DNA of 17,602 nt from Xanthobacteraceae bacterium (GTDB lineage: Bacteria; Pseudomonadota; Alphaproteobacteria; Rhizobiales; Xanthobacteraceae). The notes under the pieces were generated by a model that had not been told where the DNA came from, searched no databases, and saw nothing but the letters and a program-made list of their open reading frames with translations. The stretch covers positions 1 through 17,602 of the forward strand of contig JAIESC010000290.1 of NCBI GenBank assembly GCA_019746355.1, written 5' to 3'. Each line of letters opens with the position of its first letter. Position 1 is the first letter of the stretch. Shown piece after piece: positions 1 to 7,583 of this stretch. The position numbers and the translations under genes were made by a program.

Positions 1-273
1 GCATCCCGCCCCCAACCACGCCATGCAGCCCGGCCGTCACGTTCTTACCACCTCGTGCGACCGGCCGGTCCTTGCGGCCCCAGGCTTCGCCATGAATGAG
101 CAAGCTCGCCGCCACACCCCGCCGAAACAGGTTCGTCATCCTGCGGGCTGTCCGTTCGCCTCCGGCTGCTCCCCACCCCGCCTCGCGGCGACGCAGTTGC
201 CTTCGGCTACATGTGCGGTGACTTCACATGGCACAGACTCCCACTATGCTGACCAGCCAACTCACGGACGCAC
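1..273. other. Left edge, no convincing gene
   Basis: I see no supported gene here. A minus-strand frame is open from an ATG at 139 to the window edge (46 codons, beginning MTNLFRRGVAASLL). It has no clear ribosome-binding site and no family I recognise, so it could be the 5' end of a gene lying to the left or a chance open frame in GC-rich DNA. A plus-strand frame from 23 runs through the repeat at 274-374 and is not credible. Confidence 0.4.
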
Positions 274-374
274 TCATTCCGGGGCGCGCCGCAGGCGCGA
301 GCCCGGAATCCAAACGCACACGCCACCGTTGGAACTGGATTCCGGGCCCGCCGCTTCGCGGCGTCCCGGAATGA
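274..374. repeat. Twin-hairpin palindromic repeat, family A copy 1
   Basis: The ends are inverted repeats (TCATTCCGGG at 274-283, CCCGGAATGA at 365-374). Each half is itself a hairpin bounded by ATTCCGGG and CCCGGAAT: 276-309 on the left, with an inner stem CGCGCC/GGCGCG at 285-290 and 294-299, and 339-372 on the right, with CCGC-TTC-GCGG at its tip. A second copy lies at 9298-9407. This copy starts 10 bases beyond the stop of the kelch gene, so it could terminate that transcript. Such elements are common between genes in Bradyrhizobium-type genomes. Any function is inferred. Confidence 0.85.
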
Positions 375-384
375 CGACGTAGAA

Positions 385-1353
385 CTAGGGAATCGTAAAC
401 ACGATCAGCTGGTCGGTCACTCCGCCGGACCCCGGTTTGAGCGAGCCCGCGGCGACATAAAGGCTCTTGCCGAGCACCGCCGCGCCGGTGCCGTGACGCC
501 CCGCGGGCATCGCGGTCAGCGTGCGCCAGCGCATCGACTTCGGATCGTAAGCCTCGTTTTCCGGGAAGGTGTCGGGCGGCAGCTCGCCGCCGAGCACCAC
601 GGCCATGCCCTGGAAGTTCGCATAGGCCAGTCCGCTGCGCGCGGTCGGCAGCGGCGGACCGGACGACCACGAGTCGGTCTTCGGATCGTAGACGTCGTGC
701 TGACCGGTGCGGCTTTGCGGATTGGTGATGCGGCCGCCGATGGCGTGCAGCTTGCCGTCGATCGCGATCAGCGCCATGTGGTCGCGCGGCTGCGGCAGGG
801 CTGCGCGCTCGGTCCATTGCCCGGTCGCGGGATCGAACACCTCGTGGGTGCCGACGGTGAAGCTGTTGTCGACGCCGCGGCCGCCGACCGCGTGGACCTT
901 GCCGTCAAACACCGCAACGGCAACCGAGCCGCGCCCCGCCTTCAAAGGTGCCAGCGCGCGCCAGGCGTTCGAGGCGACGTCATACTGATAGACGTCGCTC
1001 ACCGCGCCACGGTGCACCGAGCCGACGAAGCCGCCGACGGTGATGATGGTGTTGCCGATCACCGCGACGCCGAGGTGGTCGAGGCCCCTGGGCATGTCGG
1101 CCATGGCCTTCCAGCTGTCGGACGCCGGGTCGTATTCGTCGACCAGCGGCACGGCGTTGCCGGCGATGCCGCCGCCGACGACGTAGATCTTGTTGCCGAC
1201 CGCGGCCAGCGCGACCTCGTTGCGCGGCGTGGGCAGCGGCTTCTTCGTGAACCAAGCACCGGCCGGCGCGGATTGCGCGCCGGCCGGCGTCGTTACACAC
1301 AACAATGCGCAGAGAACAGCGCCTGCCACCGGCAAGCCAGCAAGCTTCCGCAT
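385..1353 (-). CDS. Secreted kelch-repeat beta-propeller protein
   Basis: A 322-residue protein made almost entirely of kelch repeats, which fold as a beta-propeller and usually bind proteins or carbohydrates. A signal peptide is visible at residues 1 to about 27 (MRKLAG, hydrophobic core, then TPAGAQS). About six blades of near 50 residues follow, marked by Gly-Gly pairs near 61, 107, 157, 206 and 255, with a weaker Ala-Gly at 302; the usual Tyr/Phe-Asp-Pro and Trp recur about 17 to 25 residues after each Gly-Gly (for example EYDPASDSW, VFDPATGQW, VYDPKTDSW). The start at 1353 is preferred over an upstream ATG at 1458 because it has a strong GGGGAGG site and gives the signal peptide. It lies 193 bases downstream of hemH on the same strand and may be transcribed separately. 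Bacterial kelch proteins of this type include sialate mutarotases and galactose oxidase relatives, but no catalytic motif lets me choose. The fold is secure; the function is unknown. Confidence 0.88.
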   Translation of the reverse strand: MRKLAGLPVAGAVLCALLCVTTPAGAQSAPAGAWFTKKPLPTPRNEVALAAVGNKIYVVGGGIAGNAVPLVDEYDPASDSWKAMADMPRGLDHLGVAVIGNTIITVGGFVGSVHRGAVSDVYQYDVASNAWRALAPLKAGRGSVAVAVFDGKVHAVGGRGVDNSFTVGTHEVFDPATGQWTERAALPQPRDHMALIAIDGKLHAIGGRITNPQSRTGQHDVYDPKTDSWSSGPPLPTARSGLAYANFQGMAVVLGGELPPDTFPENEAYDPKSMRWRTLTAMPAGRHGTGAAVLGKSLYVAAGSLKPGSGGVTDQLIVFTIP

Positions 1354-1401
1354 CAGAGCCTCCCCAACAAACCGGAGCGTTGACCGCTCTCGAATTCCGT
1401 A

Positions 1402-1407
1402 ATTATC
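1402..1407 (-). promoter_or_regulatory. Possible -10 box upstream of the kelch gene
   Basis: On the minus strand the sequence TGCGATAAT contains a GATAAT hexamer with the TG of an extended -10, about 49 bases before the kelch start codon. No good -35 box is visible at the expected distance, so this is only a candidate. Confidence 0.22.
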
Positions 1408-1546
1408 GCACTGCGTCGCGGGTGCCGCGAGTCCCCTCTCCCGCAGGCGCAGGGCCATCGCATGTGGAGCAGCTCGGGCGGTGGGCGCACCAGCCGTTTT
1501 GCACCAAATGCGATTCCCGGGGCGTTAACCGCCCTCAGATCCAATC

Positions 1547-2599
1547 TCAAATCCAGCCTTGCAGTTCGCGCAGAACGATATGCGAGATCACCGCCATGCC
1601 GCCGTCGCTGTCGTTGAGGCACGGGATCGCAGCAAAATTCCCGCCGCCGTTCGATTTGAAAATGTGTGCGTTCTCGACCGCGATCTCTTCCAACGTCTCG
1701 AGGCAGTCGGCGGAAAAGCCCGGCGTCACCACCGCAAGATTCTTCACGCCGCGCTGCGCCAGCGCCTCGACGGTCTTGTCGGTGTAGGGCTGCAGCCATT
1801 CGGCGCGGCCGAAGCGCGACTGGAACGTCAGCATCAGCCTGCTTTCGTCCATGCCGAGCCGGGCGCGCAGAAGCCGCACCGTCTCGCGGCACTGGCCCGG
1901 GTAAGGATCGCCTGCGTCGGCGTAGGACTTCGGGATGCCGTGGAACGACGCCAGGATCTTGTCCGGCGTGAACGGCAGCCGCTTCAGCTCGGTCTCGATC
2001 GAGCCGGCCAGCGCCTCGATATAGACCCTGTCGTCGTAGTACGGCGGCACGACGCGCAGCGCCGGCTGGTCGCGCAGCTTCGCGAGCGCAATGAACGCCG
2101 CGTCGCAGACCGTGGCGCTGGTCGCCGCCGCGTATTGCGGATAGAGCGGCACCAGCAGGACGCGCTCGCAGCCGGCCTTGGACATCGCCTCGATGCGGTT
2201 GCCCAGCGACGGGTTGCCGTAACGCATGCCCCAGTCGACGATGATGCTCGGGTCAATCGCATCGGTGGTGGCGCGCAGCTTCGAAGCCTGTGCGCGGGTG
2301 ATGGTTTTCAGCGGCGACTCGTTTCGCTCGCGGTTCCAGATCTTCTCGTAGTCGCGGCCCTTGGCGCGCGGGCGGCGCGGCAGGATGATGGCGTTGAGCA
2401 CGAACTTCCAGAGAAGCCCCTGATCCTCGATCACCCGGGCGTCGTTGAGGAATTCCTGCAGGTAGCGGCGGACCGACGTGGCGTCGGTCGCATCCGGCGT
2501 GCCGAGGTTGACCAACAGCACGCCGATCCGGCCGCCGGACGCGGCGGTGCCGAGCATTGGTATGCGCGCGAGCGTTTCAGGCTTGTTCATGGCGGACAT
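1547..2599 (-). CDS. hemH: Ferrochelatase
   Basis: Inserts ferrous iron into protoporphyrin IX, the last step of protoheme synthesis, at the cytoplasmic side of the inner membrane. The 350-residue length is normal for proteobacterial enzymes. The N-terminal segment VLLVNLGTPDA (residues 27-37) is diagnostic. The ferrochelatase signature is present: SFHGIPKSY at 218-226 followed by GDPY and a Cys, with His220 as the expected metal-site histidine. The second active-site region, PGFSADCLETLEEI (293-306), supplies the conserved Glu. An ATG at 2599 was chosen (MSAMNKPETL); an ATG at 2590 is an equally plausible start, and neither has a strong ribosome-binding site. An upstream ATG at 2725 would read through a repeat element and is rejected. 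The gene is divergent from the phosphoesterase at 2861 and is followed by the kelch gene. No other heme genes are in the window. Identification is secure. Confidence 0.96.
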   Translation of the reverse strand: MSAMNKPETLARIPMLGTAASGGRIGVLLVNLGTPDATDATSVRRYLQEFLNDARVIEDQGLLWKFVLNAIILPRRPRAKGRDYEKIWNRERNESPLKTITRAQASKLRATTDAIDPSIIVDWGMRYGNPSLGNRIEAMSKAGCERVLLVPLYPQYAAATSATVCDAAFIALAKLRDQPALRVVPPYYDDRVYIEALAGSIETELKRLPFTPDKILASFHGIPKSYADAGDPYPGQCRETVRLLRARLGMDESRLMLTFQSRFGRAEWLQPYTDKTVEALAQRGVKNLAVVTPGFSADCLETLEEIAVENAHIFKSNGGGNFAAIPCLNDSDGGMAVISHIVLRELQGWI

Positions 2600-2642
2600 G
2601 TCGCATCGCGGCGAGCATAGCCGGGCATGGCCGATGCGTGCT

Positions 2643-2832
2643 AGAGCGGCTTCCAGTTGGTTTGCACCACTCTCTCCGCTGGCATGCGCGGGCTCGACCC
2701 GCGCATCCATGCGATAGCGCGGCATGCCGTGGACTTATGTCAGGCTTCCGCCGCTGCACCGCTTCATGGATGGCCGGGTCAAGCCCGGCCATGACGTGGA
2801 TGGGCTGGTGCAAACCAACTGGAAAGCGCTCT
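2643..2832. repeat. 190-bp element with 27-bp terminal inverted repeats, family B copy 1
   Basis: The arms at 2643-2669 and 2806-2832 are inverted repeats matching at 25 of 27 positions, including an unbroken 19-base run (2651-2669 against 2806-2824). Inside lies a 9-bp hairpin, ATGGCCGGG-TCAAG-CCCGGCCAT, at 2770-2792. The hairpin recurs at 4482-4504 and the arm sequence recurs, more diverged, at about 4396-4431. The element encodes no protein and resembles a small non-autonomous repeat or MITE. It fills most of the space between divergent hemH and the phosphoesterase gene, so the promoters of both probably lie in or next to it. Confidence 0.8.
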
Positions 2833-2860
2833 CTGGAGCAGGTCCGTTGGAACTTACTCG

Positions 2861-4393
2861 ATGATCGACATCCGCCGCCGCACCGTGACGTTTGGCCTCG
2901 CCGCCGCGGCAATGATGCCGCCGCGTTTCGCGTGGGCCGAGAGCGCAAAGCTCACCTTCGTCCTGACCAACGACATCTACCAGATGGGCGAAACCGCCAT
3001 GCCGGACGGCAAGACGCGCGGCGGCTTTGCGCGGCTCGCCGCGGTGGTGAAGGCCGAGCGCGACCGCGCACGTACTTCGGGCGGCCCGGTCCTGTTCGCC
3101 CATGGCGGCGACACGCTTTCGCCGTCGCTGATGTCGGGCATCGACCAGGGGTCGCACATCGTCGAGCTCACCAACCTGATCAAGCCGGACATTTTCGTGC
3201 CGGGCAATCACGAGTTCGATTTCGGCAAGGCGACGTTCCTGAAGCGCAGCGCGGAAATGAAGTTTCCGCTGTTCGCGGCCAACATGACCAACGCCGACGG
3301 CAAGCTCGTCCCGGGCTACAAGGATCGCGACATCATCACGCTCGGCAACCTGCGGATCGGGCTGACCGGCGCGGCCCACGACGGCACGCCGCGCATGTCG
3401 AATTCGGGCGATCTCGCGTTTGCGCCGACCGTAGCCGCCATGCGGGCGCAATGCGAGGCGCTGCAGCGCGACGGCGCCGACCTCGTGGTGGTGGTGATGC
3501 ATGCGGACCGCGCGCAGACGCTGGAGTTCGCCCGGACCAACCTCGCCGACGTGATCCTGACCGGGCACACCCACGATCTGTTCATCGATTTCGACGGCCG
3601 CACGCTCGCGGTCGAGTCGTCCTATGACGCGCACTACGTGACGGTGATCGACCTCAACCTCGAGGTCACGCAGCGGGGCAACCGCCGCGAGATTGCGTGG
3701 TGGCCGCAGTTCCGCGTCATCGACACCGCGACCGTGACGCCCGATCCGGAGGTCGCGGCCGCGGTGGCAGGCTTCGAACGCCTGCTGAACGGCGAGATGG
3801 ACGTGCCGCTCGGCACCACCGCGGTCGAGCTCGACAGCCGCGTCGCCACGGTGCGCGGGCATGAGGCCGCAATCGGCAACCTCATCGCCGACGCAATGCG
3901 CGTGCGCGGCCACGCCGACGCCGCGATCATGAACGGCGGCGGCATCCGCGCCGCCAAGGTCTATCCGGCGGGGTCGGCGGTGACGCGCCGCGACGTGCTC
4001 GGCGAGCTGCCGTTCGGCAATCACCTGGTGGTCGTCGCGGTGAAAGGCAGCGACCTGCGCGCGGCGATCGAGAACGGGCTGTCGCGGCTTCCGGCGATCG
4101 CCGGCCGGTTCCCGCAGGTCTCCGGCATGCGCGTCGAATATGACGTGCAACGCCCGCCCGGCAGCCGCGTGGTGTCGATGGAGGTCGGCGGCGCGCCGCT
4201 CGATCCCGACCGGATGTACAAGGTGGCGACCAACGATTTCCTCGCGCGCGGCAGCGACGGCTACACCGCGCTGACCCACAACACGCCGGCGGTACCGCCG
4301 GACGACTCGCCGCGCCTGTCCAACGAGGTGATGGTGTACCTGCGCGAGCAGGGCGTACGGACCGGCATCGACGGGCGCATGCGGGCGAAGTAG
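2861..4393 (+). CDS. Periplasmic 5'-nucleotidase / UshA-like metallophosphoesterase
   Basis: A 510-residue two-domain enzyme of the UshA/5'-nucleotidase family, which hydrolyses nucleotides or similar phosphate esters outside the cytoplasm. Residues 1 to about 26 look like a Tat-type export signal (Arg-Arg-Arg, a hydrophobic stretch, then AWAES). The metallophosphoesterase domain shows TND (Asp38), GGDTLSPS (Asp84), PGNHEFDFG (Asn116, His117), VVMHAD (His214) and LTGHTHD (His236, His238). The C-terminal nucleotide-binding domain shows GNLIADAMR (339-347), NGGGIRA (358-364), GELPFGN and FLARGSDGY (460-468). Oddity: the usual His two residues after the first metal Asp (TNDxH) is Tyr40 here (TNDIYQM). 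The start has only a weak site (TTGGAA) upstream, but it is the one that yields the export signal. The gene stands alone, divergent from hemH and convergent with the DUF992 gene. The family is secure; the substrate is unknown. Confidence 0.92.
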   Translation: MIDIRRRTVTFGLAAAAMMPPRFAWAESAKLTFVLTNDIYQMGETAMPDGKTRGGFARLAAVVKAERDRARTSGGPVLFAHGGDTLSPSLMSGIDQGSHIVELTNLIKPDIFVPGNHEFDFGKATFLKRSAEMKFPLFAANMTNADGKLVPGYKDRDIITLGNLRIGLTGAAHDGTPRMSNSGDLAFAPTVAAMRAQCEALQRDGADLVVVVMHADRAQTLEFARTNLADVILTGHTHDLFIDFDGRTLAVESSYDAHYVTVIDLNLEVTQRGNRREIAWWPQFRVIDTATVTPDPEVAAAVAGFERLLNGEMDVPLGTTAVELDSRVATVRGHEAAIGNLIADAMRVRGHADAAIMNGGGIRAAKVYPAGSAVTRRDVLGELPFGNHLVVVAVKGSDLRAAIENGLSRLPAIAGRFPQVSGMRVEYDVQRPPGSRVVSMEVGGAPLDPDRMYKVATNDFLARGSDGYTALTHNTPAVPPDDSPRLSNEVMVYLREQGVRTGIDGRMRAK

Positions 4394-4508
4394 CGCATTC
4401 GGTTGGATTGCACAGATCCATCCACGTCATGCCCGCGCTTGTCGCGGGCATCCACGCCTTGGCCGTAAAAGTAAGGCGTGGATGGCCGGGACAAGCCCGG
4501 CCATGACG
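4394..4508. repeat. Twin-hairpin palindromic repeat, family B copy 2
   Basis: The core at 4425-4508 has outer ends CGTCATG and CATGACG and an inner stem CCACGCCTT (4452-4460) / AAGGCGTGG (4473-4481). Each half is a hairpin: ATGCCCGCG-CTTGT-CGCGGGCAT (4429-4451) and ATGGCCGGG-ACAAG-CCCGGCCAT (4482-4504). The two loops are reverse complements and the stems differ by paired changes. The 30 or so bases before the core resemble the arm of the 2643-2832 element. It sits between convergent genes and may help separate their transcripts. Confidence 0.82.
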
Positions 4509-4550
4509 TCGGTTGATTCCGCCTAGACGAAAAAACACTAGCCAGAAACG

Positions 4551-4584
4551 AAAGCGCCGCCGCGGCAACCGCGGCGGCGCTTTT
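4551..4584 (-). terminator. Strong hairpin terminator after the DUF992 gene
   Basis: A perfect 15-bp stem (AAAGCGCCGCCGCGG at 4551-4565 and its complement at 4569-4583) with a three-base CAA loop lies 20 bases beyond the stop of the DUF992 gene. The stem ends in A/T runs on both strands, so it could act in both directions and also stop readthrough from the phosphoesterase gene ending at 4393. Confidence 0.85.
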
Positions 4585-4603
4585 AATCGCAACTCGATCG
4601 CGA

Positions 4604-5077
4604 TCAGCGGCCCGGGCGAAGCTCCATGCCGGCGACGCCGGCGGCGACGCTGAGGCCGGTCTGCGCCTGGCCGCTCAGCGGCTGGAACGCGATGGTGTTG
4701 TTCGATCCGCCGACCAGCGCGTTGGCGCCGAGGCCGACGCCGACCGTGGCGCTGGCCGAGGCGCCGACATAGGTGCCGCGGAGCTCGCCGCGCTGGAGGC
4801 CGCGGGTCGGCGCGAACACCGCCCACGCCACCGCGACCTGCTGCGGGAAGCCGAGATCGACGCCGGCGCGCCGGATCGTCGCGTTGTAGGGATCGGGCGG
4901 CTGGTTGTCCGATCCGCGGAACACACAGCTGAGCTCGGTGACCGAGCCGACGACGAAGCTTGTGGTCGAGCCGCGGCATTCGAGCACGCCGACCTCGACG
5001 CGGCTGGCTTGGGCCATTGCCTGCGTGGCCGGCGCCACGAGCGCTGCCGCCAGCGCCAAAGTGCCGAAACGAATCAT
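4604..5077 (-). CDS. Exported DUF992 family protein
   Basis: A 157-residue protein with a clear signal peptide (MIRFGTLALAAALVAPATQAMAQA, cleavage near residue 24). The mature part has the hallmarks of DUF992, a family found mainly in Hyphomicrobiales: a VGVLECRG opening, a second Cys in ELSCVF (the two cysteines could form a disulfide), the middle segment AVAWAVFAPT, and the conserved tail GTYVGASASATVGVGLGANALVGGS (given here only as family landmarks) ending in QTGLSVAAGVAGMEL. The start is set by a strong GGAGGAGGGG site; an upstream ATG at 5131 lacks one. It lies 86 bases downstream of the aminotransferase on the same strand and ends at a strong terminator. Biochemical function is unknown; probably periplasmic. 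Confidence 0.9.
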   Translation of the reverse strand: MIRFGTLALAAALVAPATQAMAQASRVEVGVLECRGSTTSFVVGSVTELSCVFRGSDNQPPDPYNATIRRAGVDLGFPQQVAVAWAVFAPTRGLQRGELRGTYVGASASATVGVGLGANALVGGSNNTIAFQPLSGQAQTGLSVAAGVAGMELRPGR

Positions 5078-5163
5078 GGGAACCCCTCCTCCGAAAGAGC
5101 GGGAACTTACCCCAAGTCGGAAACCGCGCAAAGGCGCCGACCTGGATGCCGATTCGTTAGAGT

Positions 5164-6432
<1,269 letters not shown>

Positions 6433-6487
6433 TCAATCGGTGATCGCTCCATCAAACCGGTTGATGGGGAACGCCAGTGGGCAGGTC

Positions 6488-6517
6488 GCAGACGCGCGCG
6501 AACGCGCTGGTGGCCGG
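6488..6517 (-). repeat. Dispersed GCGCGTT repeat, family D copy
   Basis: About 30 bases matching the repeat at 13331-13360 at 25 of 30 positions and in the same orientation. Related copies are at 7445-7478 and 11907-11940 on the other strand. It lies in the divergent spacer between aatA and the SDR-like gene. Nothing else is recognised in the 6370-6607 spacer apart from the leader hairpin at 6384. Confidence 0.6.
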
Positions 6518-6607
6518 CCGCCGGCATGGCCCGCCATCCCGTTGCCAGCCCGCCGGAAAAGGCCGAAATTGCCGGCAAATACCGCAACCGTCAGGGTGGG
6601 AACAGCA

Positions 6608-7390
6608 ATGGAATTGGGGTTGAGGAACAAGGTCGCGCTGGTCACCGGCGCCAGCCGCGGCATCGGGTCGGGCATCGCCATGTCGCTGGCCGATGAGGGT
6701 TGCGACCTGATGCTGACCGGCCGGGACGAGGCCGCGCTCAAGGCAGTCGCCGCGGACGTGGTCAAAAAAGGGCGAAAGGCCGCCTTCTCGGTGCTCGACC
6801 TGCGCAACGAAGGCTCGGAAAAGCCGCTGGTCGGGGCGGTCGGCGCCACATTCGGCCGGCTTGATATTCTGGTGAACAATGCAGGCGCGACCAAGCGCGG
6901 CGACTTCTTCACGCTGACCGACGCCGACTGGCAGGACGGATTTGCGCTGAAGTTCTTCGCCCATGTGCGGCTGACGCGCGAGGCGTGGCCGATGCTTAAG
7001 GCGCAGAAAGGCTCGCTCGTCACCATCGCCGGCATCGGCGGCAAGGAGCCCGAGCCGCCGTTCACCATCGGCAGCTCGGTCAACGCGGCCTGCGTCGCCT
7101 TCACCAAGGCGCTGTCCGACGTTGGCAAGGCCGACGGCGTGCAGGTGAACTCGATCAATCCCGGCCGCGTCGAGACCGAGCGGCTGTGGCGGCGCTTCCG
7201 CGAGACGATGCAGACGACCGGCCAGGACGAGCCCGCGGTGCGCGAGGACTACCGGCAGGAGTTCAACATCAGCCGGTTCGGCACGGTGAAGGACTTGGGC
7301 TCGTTCATCGCGTTCCTGGTGTCGCCGCACGGCCGCTGGGTGCACGGCACCGCGATCGACATCGACGGCGGCGAGGTGAAGTCGGTGTGA
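6608..7390 (+). CDS. SDR-family protein lacking the usual catalytic residues
   Basis: A 260-residue Rossmann-fold protein of the short-chain dehydrogenase/reductase family. The nucleotide-binding motif TGASRGIG (13-20) and the structural NNAG (90-93) are intact, and the C-terminal end AIDIDGGEV is typical. The catalytic part is not: aligned on FTKAL (165-169), the position of the usual catalytic Tyr is Gly155 and that of the Lys is Asn159 (GSSVN instead of YxxxK). The usual Ser region reads VTIAGIGG and the usual Asn is Lys115. It therefore may bind NAD(P) without standard SDR chemistry or use another mechanism. The start has a weak GGTGGG site. It is followed after 193 bases by the OYE flavoprotein on the same strand, a spacer taken up by a repeat. 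Family secure, activity unknown. Confidence 0.88.
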   Translation: MELGLRNKVALVTGASRGIGSGIAMSLADEGCDLMLTGRDEAALKAVAADVVKKGRKAAFSVLDLRNEGSEKPLVGAVGATFGRLDILVNNAGATKRGDFFTLTDADWQDGFALKFFAHVRLTREAWPMLKAQKGSLVTIAGIGGKEPEPPFTIGSSVNAACVAFTKALSDVGKADGVQVNSINPGRVETERLWRRFRETMQTTGQDEPAVREDYRQEFNISRFGTVKDLGSFIAFLVSPHGRWVHGTAIDIDGGEVKSV

Positions 7391-7408
7391 GCGCGCTGTC
7401 ACATCCGC

Positions 7409-7577
7409 GTGTCCCGGGCGCAGCGCAGCACGAAGTGATGCTACAAGCGCGTTTACGCGCGTCTTCGACGCGCTATGGCAGACCCCGGACCGTTCCAAAG
7501 CCGGTGTGTGGAACGGCCCCGGATCAGCGGTGCACCGTTTCGTGCTTAGCACTCACGCTGCACCGCATCCGGGGCAC
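7409..7577. repeat. Composite palindromic repeat, family D, between SDR and OYE genes
   Basis: Imperfect inverted ends (GTGTCCCGGGC at 7409-7419, ATCCGGGGCAC at 7567-7577) enclose a copy of the dispersed repeat (7445-7478) and a hairpin CCGTTCCA (7490-7497) / TGGAACGG (7509-7516). It occupies nearly all of the 193-base spacer. The only Shine-Dalgarno-like sequence before the next gene, GGGG at 7571-7574, is the end of the repeat. Confidence 0.6.
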
Positions 7578-7583
7578 CGCGCC

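Noticed and set aside
1..139. Minus-strand open frame reaching the left edge
   Set aside because: Only 46 codons, no Shine-Dalgarno sequence and no recognisable family; too little to call a gene.
2600..2725. Upstream start for hemH at 2725
   Set aside because: The extra residues are encoded partly by the inverted-repeat element and precede the normal N-terminus of ferrochelatases.
2735..4279. A 514-codon open frame on the minus strand
   Set aside because: It is antisense to the phosphoesterase gene, has no ribosome-binding site, and ends inside the repeat element; the plus-strand frame has all expected motifs.
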